Shown piece after piece: positions 8,582 to 16,630 of a stretch of DNA of 64,000 bases. The stretch is from assembly GCF_000974445.1 (NCBI RefSeq), contig NZ_BBOJ01000039.1:1-64000 (forward strand), read 5' to 3'. A program made the position numbers and the translations under genes. The notes beneath the pieces were generated by a model. That model saw only the letters and a program-made list of their open reading frames with translations, was not told the DNA's origin and searched no databases. Position 1 is the first letter of the stretch, and each line of letters opens with the position of its first letter. The DNA comes from Lentzea aerocolonigenes (lineage in GTDB: Bacteria > Actinomycetota > Actinomycetes > Mycobacteriales > Pseudonocardiaceae).

Positions 8582-9544
8582 ATGTCTGTCTCACCTGAGC
8601 AGCTGATGGAAGAACTGCGCACGTTGTGCCGGGGGCGCGGTGTGCAGACTCCGGGAATCGACTTGCACGTCGGCCCGGCGCTGCGCCAGGTGTGCGGCAT
8701 CGTGGAGACCGACGGCGCGGAAGCCGTCAGAACGAAACTGAAGGACTGGGTGACGAACGCGGTGCGCGGTTTCCCGGTGGAGGTCCGCAACGCCGTTCTG
8801 GCACCGCTCGGACTGCACGAGGAAGCGCAGTTCCGGTTCCTCAACGAACGCATCGAGTGGCTCGCGAAGCAACAGGACCGCGGCGCGCGCACGGTGCGCA
8901 GGAGGATGGACGCCGGACTGCAGCGCCTCGTCGAGGTGGCACTGCAGCCGGTACCTTCGACGACGCACGCGGCGCCGTCGGAACTCTGGCACGTCAAGGA
9001 GTTCGACGCGCTGCTGAAGCTGGACGGCCCGACGCCCGCCTGCACGGAACGCCGGACCGTCGTGGCTGACACCGACGGTGTCAACGAGATCATCTGGTCG
9101 ATCACGATCCCCGCCCCCACGCCCGACGGTGCACCGGGGGATCTGGACGTGGAGGTGTTGCACGGGGTGGAGCTCATCGGCCACGAGCGTCCGTCCCCGC
9201 GGCGCTTCCTGATGAAGCTGCGGTTGCCCCGACCCCTCAACGCAGGGCAAACACACCAGTTCGCACTGGAGGTGCGGGTACCGCGGGGACAATCGATGCG
9301 TCCGACCTACGTGTTCTGGCCGGAGCGGATGTGCGAGTCGTTCCGGTTGCGGGTGCGCTTCGACCGGGACGACCTGCCCGAATCGGTGTGGCGCGTCGAG
9401 GAGGCCCTGGCTCGCGACACCGACGACCTGACACCTTGGCCGAGAAAGCTGCCCGTCGACGAGATCGGCGAGATCGACGTGTCGTTCCCGCATCCTCGTC
9501 AGGGCCGCGGCTACGGCGTGCAGTGGATGCCACGCGGTGCCTAG
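8582..9544 (+). CDS. Conserved-looking hypothetical protein, 320 residues
   Basis: I do not recognise this protein. An ATG at 8582 is chosen because GGAGGACGG sits directly upstream; an ATG 42 bp earlier has none. The first ~140 residues are predicted helical and begin EQLMEELRTLCRGRGVQ, a short element also found at the start of other actinobacterial regulators. The last ~180 residues look like beta strands and end in a PRQGRGYGVQW segment. It has no signal peptide or membrane segment. It is a single gene between the divergent protease gene and the 33-residue reading frame at 9635-9736. Confidence 0.75.
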   Translation: MSVSPEQLMEELRTLCRGRGVQTPGIDLHVGPALRQVCGIVETDGAEAVRTKLKDWVTNAVRGFPVEVRNAVLAPLGLHEEAQFRFLNERIEWLAKQQDRGARTVRRRMDAGLQRLVEVALQPVPSTTHAAPSELWHVKEFDALLKLDGPTPACTERRTVVADTDGVNEIIWSITIPAPTPDGAPGDLDVEVLHGVELIGHERPSPRRFLMKLRLPRPLNAGQTHQFALEVRVPRGQSMRPTYVFWPERMCESFRLRVRFDRDDLPESVWRVEEALARDTDDLTPWPRKLPVDEIGEIDVSFPHPRQGRGYGVQWMPRGA

Positions 9545-9634
9545 TCGGGGTGGATCAGATGTTCATGCAGAAGTGCGGTTCCACGGCTGACACCTCCCTC
9601 TCGTGGTCAGGGAGAACCGCAGTCCGAAGTCGGG

Positions 9635-9736
9635 TCAGAACACCGATACCGTGAAGAAACTGCCGACCACGAATCCCAGGAAAAGGCAGATCGCGGCAAC
9701 CTTCACAACGGTGGCGAGTGAGCAGATCATTCTCAT
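9635..9736 (-). CDS. Putative 33-residue single-pass membrane protein
   Basis: This small frame (ATG at 9736, TGA at 9635-9637) encodes a short basic start, MRMICSLATVVK, followed by one uninterrupted hydrophobic helix of about 18 residues (VAAICLFLGFVVGSFF). GAAGGTG lies upstream of the start at a plausible distance. It fills most of a 327-bp stretch otherwise without genes. It is too short to assign a function; small membrane proteins of this form can modulate a partner. Rated as probable, not certain. Confidence 0.5.
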   Translation of the reverse strand: MRMICSLATVVKVAAICLFLGFVVGSFFTVSVF

Positions 9737-9871
9737 CGAGAAATTCACCTTCTCATTCTGACTGGCGCTTCGGGCTGATGTTCTCGCCGATGCACCAAGA
9801 GTGACTTTTCGCCAGTCGAATGAGAACGGGTTTCCTGTTTCCTCTGAAAGGATGAAACTCTGGCCCCGCTG

Positions 9872-10450
9872 TTACTGGGCCGTGCGACGCAGGGCCATCA
9901 CGAGCAACGCGTGGGAACTGCCGGCGTGCGGGAGCATGCCCTGACGGACGAGGTCGAGCGCGCGGCAGAACGGCATGGTGCGCACGCGCAGGTCGGACTC
10001 ACCGGGCCCGAGATCGGGTTCGCCCTGGGTGAGGCCGGTGGCGAGGAAGATGTGGTCGACGTGGTTGCTCAGGCTGTCCGCGCCGTGGATCTGCCCCAGC
10101 CGCTCCCACTTCTCGGCGCGCAGCCCGGTCTCCTCCGCGAGCTCACGACGTGCCGCGGCCAGCGGATCGGCGTCCGTGTCGTCGACGGCACCACCGGGCA
10201 ACCGCCACTCGGTGCCGCCGTGGGTGTAGATCCACTGCCTGGTCAGCACGACGTGGTCGTCGTCCTGGATCGCGAGGACCGTCACCGATCCCGGCGCCAC
10301 CACGTGGGTGTAGGTGCCGTGTCCGCCATCCGGTCTTACGACGTCGTCCGCGCGCACCTCGAACCACGGGGACCGGTGCACCACGTTGGTCGCCAAGCGC
10401 TGCCAGACCATCACCACACCAGCCGCCTCGTCGGAGCGCGTCATCACCAT
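9872..10450 (-). CDS. NUDIX hydrolase
   Basis: The 192-residue protein has a NUDIX fold of the ADP-ribose pyrophosphatase type. The box core RELAEETGL is present with its two metal-binding glutamates, and is preceded by WRLPGG. The first acidic position of the canonical box is less clear, because an Asp-rich DDTDAD insertion lies between GG and the helix. The family hydrolyses nucleoside diphosphates linked to another moiety, and the specific substrate is unknown. Start codon choice is uncertain (ATG at 10450 or in-frame ATGs at 10444 and further in). It is divergent from the XRE regulator gene. Confidence 0.85.
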   Translation of the reverse strand: MVMTRSDEAAGVVMVWQRLATNVVHRSPWFEVRADDVVRPDGGHGTYTHVVAPGSVTVLAIQDDDHVVLTRQWIYTHGGTEWRLPGGAVDDTDADPLAAARRELAEETGLRAEKWERLGQIHGADSLSNHVDHIFLATGLTQGEPDLGPGESDLRVRTMPFCRALDLVRQGMLPHAGSSHALLVMALRRTAQ

Positions 10451-10570
10451 GACTCACATGGAACCATCGCCGACCGCTTCAATCAGACCCAGTTGATCGT
10501 CAATCTCCGGCCAATTAATGGACATTCGGTATCCAGGAGTTTCAACGCGTAGACACTCCCCGAAGAGGGG

Positions 10571-11677
10571 GTGAAGCCGTTGTCGCCCACGTTCGCACAG
10601 GAGGTACGCCGCCTGCGCACGGAGCGCGGGCTCTCACTAAGCCAGATGGCCGGTCTCGTACCGTACAGCAAGGGGCACCTCAGCAAGATCGAGAACGGAC
10701 AGGTGCACCCGAACCCCGAAATGGCCAGGATCTTCGACAGCGTGTTGCACGCGGACGGCCATCTGATCGAACTGGCGGACGCTCCGGTCCGGCCGATTCC
10801 GAGCGATCACACCGCACTGCTCACCTACGACTCGATGTTCGACAACCACCGCGCACTCGGCCACCGGCTCAGCCCGGAGGTGGTGCTCGTCAGCCTGCGT
10901 CCGCAGGTGGACGTCCTGAGTTCCATGGCCCGCTCCGCCGACGACCCCGGCCTCGGCCGCGGCCTGTGGCTGCTCGCCGCCCGGTACGCCGAGTACGCGG
11001 GCTGGATGGAGCAGGAACGCGGCGACGACGCGTCCGCCGCGGAGCTCACCAAACGCGCCGTCCAGTACGCGGCCAAGGGCGGTGACCTGGAGCTCGAGGC
11101 CTGGGCCCTGGTCCGCGCCGCGGAGTTCGCCCTGTACCGGGGAGACGCGCACCAGACGGTCCGGCTGGCCCGCAAGGCGGGCAAGTCCCGTTCGCCGGCG
11201 GTGAAAGCCGGTGCGGCACAACGGGAAGCGCAGGGCTACGCGCTGGCCGGCGCCGCGGGCCTCTGCCAGGAGGCACTGGACCGCGCGGACGAGCTCCAGC
11301 GGACTGTCGGCGAATCCCCTTACGGCTCAACGAGTCTGGTCGACCAGGTGGCCATCGCGCGCGCCTGGTCGTTCCACGACCTGGGCCGCCACGCCGAGGC
11401 CGCCGCGATCCTCGACACCCAGATGCCGCTGATCGCCCCGACCGCCCTGCGCGCCCGCACCCGCTTCGGCCTGCGCCGCGCACTGGCCCACGCGGAGGCG
11501 GGCGATGTCGACCACGCGTGCGAGCTGGTCACCGCGCTGGTGGACGACATCCGCCAGGTGCAGTCCGCGACGGTGCACATCGACCTGACCGCGTTCAGCA
11601 GGTTGCTGACCCGCCTGCGGCCGGCGGCGGGCCGCGAGGTGATGCGCGAGATCAACGAGATCCTGTTCGCGGGCTAA
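10571..11677 (+). CDS. XRE-family regulator with TPR-like C-terminal domain
   Basis: The 368-residue protein starts with a lambda-repressor-type helix-turn-helix (about residues 7-60), containing RGLSLSQMAGLVPYSKGHLS and KIENG. The rest is all-helical with Ala/Leu/Arg-rich repeats of about 35-40 residues, as in the TPR-containing XRE regulators common in Streptomyces and Pseudonocardiales. These often bind peptides or small signalling molecules; no ligand can be named here. The GTG at 10571 sits next to a purine-rich GAAGAGGGGG. The gene ends by overlapping the convergent ParB-like gene by 4 bp. Confidence 0.85.
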   Translation: MKPLSPTFAQEVRRLRTERGLSLSQMAGLVPYSKGHLSKIENGQVHPNPEMARIFDSVLHADGHLIELADAPVRPIPSDHTALLTYDSMFDNHRALGHRLSPEVVLVSLRPQVDVLSSMARSADDPGLGRGLWLLAARYAEYAGWMEQERGDDASAAELTKRAVQYAAKGGDLELEAWALVRAAEFALYRGDAHQTVRLARKAGKSRSPAVKAGAAQREAQGYALAGAAGLCQEALDRADELQRTVGESPYGSTSLVDQVAIARAWSFHDLGRHAEAAAILDTQMPLIAPTALRARTRFGLRRALAHAEAGDVDHACELVTALVDDIRQVQSATVHIDLTAFSRLLTRLRPAAGREVMREINEILFAG

Positions 11678-12561
11678 CCCGCGGCACGGTTCTCGTTCTC
11701 CAGCGCCTCCGCCATCTGCGCCCACGCCTCGGCACAGCCGCGCGCCATCTCCGCCACCAGTTCACGGCAGTGCGAGGGCACCCCGGACGCGACCGCGGAC
11801 CACTCCCCCGACGACACCGCGTGCGCCTCCAGCCACCGCAGCACCAGGCGGCCGTGCTCGGTGAACCGCAACGACGGGTCGCGCCGCAGGATCGGCAGGG
11901 TGGCGCCCGGCGCCCTGACGTCGGCACGGACCACCGGCACGGTCGTCCGCTCGGCGGTCCGCATCCGTTCCGGCACCGGATCCATCCCCGCGTTCAACCG
12001 CCGCCGCACGTCCCTGACCGTTCCCGGGGAGACCCCGGCGGCCCGTGCGATGTCGCGCAGGGAGGCGTCGGGCCGTTGCGAGATCAGCTGCCCTGCCAGG
12101 CGGCGCCCCGCGGCCGAGTTGACCGGGCGGACCTTGCCGTCCCGCCCCACCCGCACGGCCGCCTGCCCGCCCACGGCGCGGCGCAGCACACCGACGGACT
12201 TCGCGGCGAGCCCGGTCGACGCCGCGATGGCGCGGTCGGACCACTGCGGGTGCGACCGCAGCAACCTCCTGGCCGCCGCCTCGCGGTCGGCGGTCGAGAG
12301 CGTCGAGACGTTCAGCGACACGGACAGGCCGAAGACGTCCTCGGCGGGACCGTCGACGTACTCGACCTCGACGGAACGGCAGCCGCGCAGCACCGCGGCT
12401 TTCAGCCGGTGGTTGCCGTCCACGACCCTCATCGTGGCGCGGTGCACCACGATCGGTGACAGATGAGCGCCTGAAGACGCCAGCGAACGAACGAAGTCCT
12501 CGCTGCAGCCGGCCAGCCGCGGTGAATCCGCCGGCCGCAGCGTGGCGATGTCGACGAGCAT
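11674..12561 (-). CDS. ParB N-terminal-domain transcriptional regulator (StrR-like architecture)
   Basis: The 295-residue protein has a ParB/Spo0J N-terminal domain with the DGNHRLKAA motif near residue 48. Two helix-turn-helix stretches follow, one around SDRAIAASTGLAAKSVG (~106-125) and one around SLRDIARAAGVSPGTV (~168-185). It lacks a ParB C-terminal dimerisation domain and there is no parA or parS nearby. It is therefore a regulator rather than a partition protein. The same arrangement occurs in pathway-specific activators such as StrR, but no biosynthetic cluster is adjacent. Its 3' end overlaps the XRE gene tail by 4 bp. Confidence 0.75.
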   Translation of the reverse strand: MLVDIATLRPADSPRLAGCSEDFVRSLASSGAHLSPIVVHRATMRVVDGNHRLKAAVLRGCRSVEVEYVDGPAEDVFGLSVSLNVSTLSTADREAAARRLLRSHPQWSDRAIAASTGLAAKSVGVLRRAVGGQAAVRVGRDGKVRPVNSAAGRRLAGQLISQRPDASLRDIARAAGVSPGTVRDVRRRLNAGMDPVPERMRTAERTTVPVVRADVRAPGATLPILRRDPSLRFTEHGRLVLRWLEAHAVSSGEWSAVASGVPSHCRELVAEMARGCAEAWAQMAEALENENRAAG

Positions 12562-12630
12562 GCGAAACCCAGCCCCCCAGGCCGTTTTGTCCGCGGAACC
12601 CCCAAAGTGTCCTCGGACGATCTGGGCAGG

Positions 12631-13023
12631 TTACCGCGAACGCCACTCGATCGCGGGACACACGTCCATCACCATGCGCAGTCCGGCGTCCTTCGCCCGC
12701 CGGTAGGCCTCGTCGTCCACCACTCCGAGCTGGAACCAGACCGCCTTCGCGCCGACGGAGATCGCCTCGTCCACGAACCGACCGGCCTCCTCCGAGCGGC
12801 GGAACACGTCGACCGCGTCGACCGCGAACGGGATGTCCGCGAGCGTGGCGTAGCCCTGCTCACCGTGCACGGTCTGCGCCGACGGGTGCACCGGCACGAT
12901 CTTCTTGCCGCGCTGCTGGAGGAACCTGGCCACGCCGTGGGCCGCGCGGGACGGGTTGTCCGAGAGCCCGACGATGGCCCAGACCTGGCAGTTCTCGAGG
13001 ATCCAGTCGACGTCTTCGCGCAT
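12631..13023 (-). CDS. CoA-binding domain protein (YccU type)
   Basis: The 130-residue protein is a stand-alone CoA_binding (Rossmann-like) domain. It has WAIVGLSDNPSR at the nucleotide-binding loop, a KKIVPVHPS strand-turn, and ends in the family's characteristic MDVCPAIEW. Small proteins of this family are widespread, and their biochemical role is not established beyond presumed CoA or acyl-CoA binding. The length matches the family. Confidence 0.85.
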   Translation of the reverse strand: MREDVDWILENCQVWAIVGLSDNPSRAAHGVARFLQQRGKKIVPVHPSAQTVHGEQGYATLADIPFAVDAVDVFRRSEEAGRFVDEAISVGAKAVWFQLGVVDDEAYRRAKDAGLRMVMDVCPAIEWRSR

Positions 13024-13152
13024 GTCACCAGCCTAACCGCGCCCCACGTGATGTGATGGCGGTCACAATCCGGTCGAGCTCGTCGAAAGGTGGCGCCCCC
13101 GATCGACGCCTGGATAGAACGAACCGGACACACCACAGCTGAGGAGATCGAG

Positions 13153-13575
13153 ATGCGGTTCATGGTCATCGTCAAGGCCACCCCGGAGACCGAGAACGGC
13201 GCGATGCCGACGACCGAGGAGCTCGCCGCCATGGGCAACTACAACGAGGAGCTGGTGAAGGCCGGTGTGATGCTCGCGGGCGACGGGCTCTACCCGAGTG
13301 CCAAGGGCGCGCGGGTCGCGTTCGACGCCAAGGGCGCCACGACGGTCATCGACGGCCCGTTCACCGAGGCGAAGGAACTGATCGCGGGGTTCTGGATCTG
13401 GGAGCTGCCGTCGCTGCAGGACGCCGTGGAGTGGCTGAAGAAGGCGCCGTTCCAGAGCGGTGAGGTGGAGATCCGGCAGGTCCACGGCCCCGAGGCGTTC
13501 GAGAGCATCGTCACGCCCGAGATCCAGGCGCAGGAGGACCGTCTCCGCGAGCAGATCTCCGCGCAGTCCCAGTGA
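13153..13575 (+). CDS. YciI/DGPF-domain protein
   Basis: The 140-residue protein begins MRFMVIVKATPETE and carries the VIDGPFTEAKELIAGFWIWE core of the YCII-related (DGPF) family. This is a ferredoxin-like alpha+beta barrel, often encoded next to ECF sigma factors. No sigma factor is present here. The ATG at 13153 is preferred over a GTG at 13090, since GAGGAGATCGAG precedes it at ribosome-binding distance and the family starts with this strand. The function is unknown; members have been proposed to be small enzymes or binding proteins. Confidence 0.85.
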   Translation: MRFMVIVKATPETENGAMPTTEELAAMGNYNEELVKAGVMLAGDGLYPSAKGARVAFDAKGATTVIDGPFTEAKELIAGFWIWELPSLQDAVEWLKKAPFQSGEVEIRQVHGPEAFESIVTPEIQAQEDRLREQISAQSQ

Positions 13576-13595
13576 CGCGGGCCCGGTGACGCGGC

Positions 13596-14315
13596 TCAGC
13601 GGCCGCGGCGGGGCTTCGCGCGCTTGGCGGCCTGCTTCGGCTGCCGGGCCTTGGCGGCGCCCTGCCTCGGTTGCTGCTTGCGCGGTGACTGCGGCTTCTT
13701 CGCGGCCGGCTCCGGCGCCGGGCCGCGGGTGCTGTTGACCGTGCGGCCGCGGACCACACCGATCATGTGCTCGACCAGCTCGGGGTTCTCGTCCCGGATC
13801 GGGAACGAGAACGCCACGCGGGACTGGGGCGCGTCGGTCAGCGGCACGTACTTGAGGTCCTTGCGGTGGTGCAGCCGGGCCAGCGACTGCGGCACGACCA
13901 GCAGGCCGACGCCGGCGGCGACGAGCTCGATCGCGTCCGCCGTCGTCTCCGGACGTTCGACGGGCGCCTGACCGGGCCGGGCGTCCCACGCGAGCGGGTC
14001 GTCCAGAGGCTGCCACAGGACGTGGTCCTTCAAGTCCTCAAGGGACAGTTCCCCGGCCGCCGCGAACTCGTGGTCCTTCGGGAACACCACGACGGTGGTC
14101 TCGGTGTAGAGCGGGATCGCGTGCAGGTCCTCGCGGTCTCCCGGCAGCCGCAGCAACGCGGCGTCGGCCTCACCGGACCGCACCTTCCCGGCCGCTTCGG
14201 CCGCGGTCACCTGGAGGAGGTGCAGCGGGGTCTCGGGCAGGCGGTCCTGCCAGACTCGTGCCCACTTGGCCGGCGTCACACCTGGCACGTACGCGAGCGT
14301 GAACGATCCGGTCAC
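13596..14315 (-). CDS. LysR-type effector-binding domain protein without a DNA-binding domain
   Basis: The 239-residue protein aligns in layout with the periplasmic-binding-like effector domain of LysR regulators (about residues 4-190). Typical segments include SGEADAALLRLP, ETTVVVFPKDHEFA and AAGVGLLVVPQSLARL. The usual N-terminal winged helix-turn-helix is absent, and the start codon sits where the effector domain begins. A C-terminal tail of about 50 residues, rich in Lys, Arg, Pro and Gln, could bind nucleic acid. It is divergent from a DUF5997 gene, with 38 bp between the starts. The two are likely a functional pair. Confidence 0.8.
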   Translation of the reverse strand: MTGSFTLAYVPGVTPAKWARVWQDRLPETPLHLLQVTAAEAAGKVRSGEADAALLRLPGDREDLHAIPLYTETTVVVFPKDHEFAAAGELSLEDLKDHVLWQPLDDPLAWDARPGQAPVERPETTADAIELVAAGVGLLVVPQSLARLHHRKDLKYVPLTDAPQSRVAFSFPIRDENPELVEHMIGVVRGRTVNSTRGPAPEPAAKKPQSPRKQQPRQGAAKARQPKQAAKRAKPRRGR

Positions 14316-14353
14316 GTGCTGAGGCTACCGGACGCTGCCGTTACTCTTTGCGC

Positions 14354-14728
14354 ATGAAGTCGCAGCAGACCATGAAGCCCGCCACCGCCGCCAAGAAGCT
14401 CGGCGTGTACCTCGAGGCCACGCCCGAGGAGTTCCAGGCGGGTGTCGTGTCGCGCGACGAGCTGAACGAGCTGCAGGCGAACCCGCCGGAGTGGCTGCGG
14501 GACCTGCGCCGCAACGGCCCGCACCCCAAGCAGCTCATCGCGCAGAAGCTGGGCATCTCGACGTCGGGCCTGGTTCGCGCGGGCATCACCGAGGCGCTGA
14601 CCACGGACCAGATCAACGCCATCAAGGACGAGAACCCGGACTGGCTGGTGCGCGAGCGCGCGACCTACAAGGAGTTCAAGGCCGAAGAGGCGCGGCTCGC
14701 GGAGAAGGCCAAGCTCGAAGAGGAGTGA
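14354..14728 (+). CDS. DUF5997 family protein
   Basis: The 124-residue protein matches the actinobacterial DUF5997 pattern: a lysine-rich start (MKPATAAKKLGVYLEATPEE) followed by NPPEWLRDLRRNGPHPK. A helix-turn-helix-like segment (IAQKLGISTSGLVRAGI) comes next, and the tail is acidic and helical. No enzymatic motif is visible. The helix-turn-helix-like element suggests nucleic-acid binding, which is inference. The start is taken at ATG 14354; a TTG two codons earlier is in frame. Its divergent neighbour is the LysR-effector-domain protein. Confidence 0.8.
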   Translation: MKSQQTMKPATAAKKLGVYLEATPEEFQAGVVSRDELNELQANPPEWLRDLRRNGPHPKQLIAQKLGISTSGLVRAGITEALTTDQINAIKDENPDWLVRERATYKEFKAEEARLAEKAKLEEE

Positions 14729-14775
14729 TCCGCGTTCGGGCTGAGGAAAGGCCCCGGAGCGGTTAGGTTGGCTCC

Positions 14776-15720
14776 ATGGGCAAGTCCCCGGCTGTGGAGC
14801 TCGAGGTGGAGGACCGCGTCGTGCGGATCTCCAACCCCGACCGCGTCTACTTCCCCGCGCGCGGCGAGACGAAGCTGGATCTCGCGAACTACTACCTGTC
14901 CGTCGGTGACGGAATCGTCCGCGCGCTGCGGGACCGGCCGTGCATGCTGCACCGCTTCCCCGAGGGCGTGACCGGCGAGAAGGTGCACCAGAAAAGGCTT
15001 CCGCACGGCGCACCGCCGTGGGTGCGGACCGTGCGGGTGCACTTCCCGCGCTACAACCGTCACGCGGACGAGTTGCGCGTCACGCACGTCGCCGACGTGA
15101 TCTGGGCCGTGCAGATGTCCACTGTGGAGTTCCACCCGTGGAACTCCCGTGCGGCGGACACCGAGAAGCCCGACGAGTGGCGCATCGACCTCGATCCCGG
15201 CCCGGACTGCACGTTCGACCGCGTGCGGCGGGTGGCCCTGGTGGCGCAGGAGGTGCTGGCCGAGCTCGGCGCGACCGGGTTCCCGAAGACGTCCGGCAGC
15301 AAGGGCCTGCACATCTACGTGCGGATCAAGCCGGACCACGGGTTCGCGGACGTGCGCAAGGCGGCGCTGGCGTTCGCGCACGAGGTCGAACGGCGCGCGC
15401 CCGACGACGTCGAGACCACGTGGTGGCGCAAGGACCGCGATCCGTCACTGGTCTTCGTGGACTACAACCAGAACGCGCGGGACCACACGATCGCGAGCGC
15501 CTACTCGGTGCGGGGTTTTCCCGAGGCCACGGTGTCGACGCCGATCCGGTGGGACGAGATTGCCGACGTGGACCCGCGCGAGTTCACCATCGCCACCGTG
15601 CCGAAGCGCTTCGCCGAGCTGGGCGACCTGCACGCCGGCATCGACGACGCCGTGTGGTCGATCGAGCCGCTGCTGGAGTGGGCCGCCCGAGACGAACTCG
15701 AGGTTCCCGGTGAACAGTGA
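14776..15720 (+). CDS. LigD-type DNA polymerase/primase domain protein (first of two)
   Basis: The 314-residue protein is a stand-alone LigD polymerase domain of the archaeo-eukaryotic primase superfamily. In bacteria this domain extends DNA ends during non-homologous end joining. The metal-binding motif appears as RIDLDPGP near residue 137, and the nucleotide-binding TSGSKGLHIYV near residue 176. The family's distal acidic residue is probably in SLVFVDYNQNARD. No ligase or nuclease domain is fused. It overlaps the next gene, a paralogue, by 11 bp, so the two are probably translated together. Confidence 0.88.
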   Translation: MGKSPAVELEVEDRVVRISNPDRVYFPARGETKLDLANYYLSVGDGIVRALRDRPCMLHRFPEGVTGEKVHQKRLPHGAPPWVRTVRVHFPRYNRHADELRVTHVADVIWAVQMSTVEFHPWNSRAADTEKPDEWRIDLDPGPDCTFDRVRRVALVAQEVLAELGATGFPKTSGSKGLHIYVRIKPDHGFADVRKAALAFAHEVERRAPDDVETTWWRKDRDPSLVFVDYNQNARDHTIASAYSVRGFPEATVSTPIRWDEIADVDPREFTIATVPKRFAELGDLHAGIDDAVWSIEPLLEWAARDELEVPGEQ

Positions 15721-16630
15721 GCAGATGAAGTTCTCGAGCCTCGACCAGCCGTTGTTCGGGGGCGCGGTCAAGGGCGATCTGGTGGAGTACCTGGACTTCG
15801 TCGCCGACCGGTTCGTGCCGGTGCTCGCGGGGCGGCCGCTGTCGGTGTGGAGGATCCTGCGCGGCCAGGACCCGTTCATGCAGAAGAACGTTCCCAAGTA
15901 CACACCGGACTACGTGAAGACGGTCGAGGTCTGGGCGGAGGCGTCGCACCGGCAGATCAGGTACGCGTTGTGCGACGACAAGCAGACGCTGATGTGGTTC
16001 GCGAACCAGCGGGCCGTCGAGTACCACGTGCCGCTGTTCGTCAGTGATCATTCTGGGGACGGCCACCAGACCCACATGGTCCTGGACGTCGATCCGCCGG
16101 AGGGCGCGGAGTTCGACGTCGTCGTGAAGTCGGCGTTCCTGATCCGCGAGGCACTCGGTCAGGCCGGGCTGGAAGGCGCGGTGAAGACCAGCGGGGCCAA
16201 GGGTGTGCACATCTTCGTGCCGCTCGAGCGGCACGACCCCGACGACGTGGCCGCGGCGACGCGGGCCGTGGCGGCACGGGCGGAGCAGCTCGATCCCGAC
16301 CTCGCCACGACCGCCTACATCAAGGCAGAACGCGGCGGGAAGGTGTTCCTCGACTCGACACGGGCCTGGGGCGCCACGGTCGTGGCCGCGTACAGCCCGC
16401 GGCTGCGGGAGGGTCTGCCGATCTCGTTCCCCGTGCCGTGGGAGTCGCTGAAGGACGTCACCCCGGCCGACTTCACGGTGCGGAGCAGGTTCGACGACGA
16501 CCCGTGGACGTCGCTGATGCCGGCGCCTCAGCGGCTGCCGGAGGACCTGATCACGCAGGGGCACGGCATCCCGGTCGCCCGCGTCGTCGCCATGCACGAG
16601 GGCAAGCGGCGCAAACGCGAGAAGTCATGA
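15710..16630 (+). CDS. LigD-type DNA polymerase/primase domain protein (second of two)
   Basis: The 306-residue protein is a diverged paralogue of the preceding gene. The corresponding motifs are VLDVDPPEG (metal site, near residue 126), KTSGAKGVHIFVP, and KVFLDSTRAWGATVVAAYSPR. The middle metal position reads DVDPP instead of DLDPGP, so activity may differ. The N-terminus FSSLDQPLFGG resembles the start of polymerase domains in multi-domain LigD. GTG at 15710 has a GAGG six bases upstream; ATG at 15725 is an alternative. The gene overlaps the 3' end of the convergent membrane protein gene by 6 bp. No Ku gene or ligase is nearby. Confidence 0.85.
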   Translation: MNSEQMKFSSLDQPLFGGAVKGDLVEYLDFVADRFVPVLAGRPLSVWRILRGQDPFMQKNVPKYTPDYVKTVEVWAEASHRQIRYALCDDKQTLMWFANQRAVEYHVPLFVSDHSGDGHQTHMVLDVDPPEGAEFDVVVKSAFLIREALGQAGLEGAVKTSGAKGVHIFVPLERHDPDDVAAATRAVAARAEQLDPDLATTAYIKAERGGKVFLDSTRAWGATVVAAYSPRLREGLPISFPVPWESLKDVTPADFTVRSRFDDDPWTSLMPAPQRLPEDLITQGHGIPVARVVAMHEGKRRKREKS

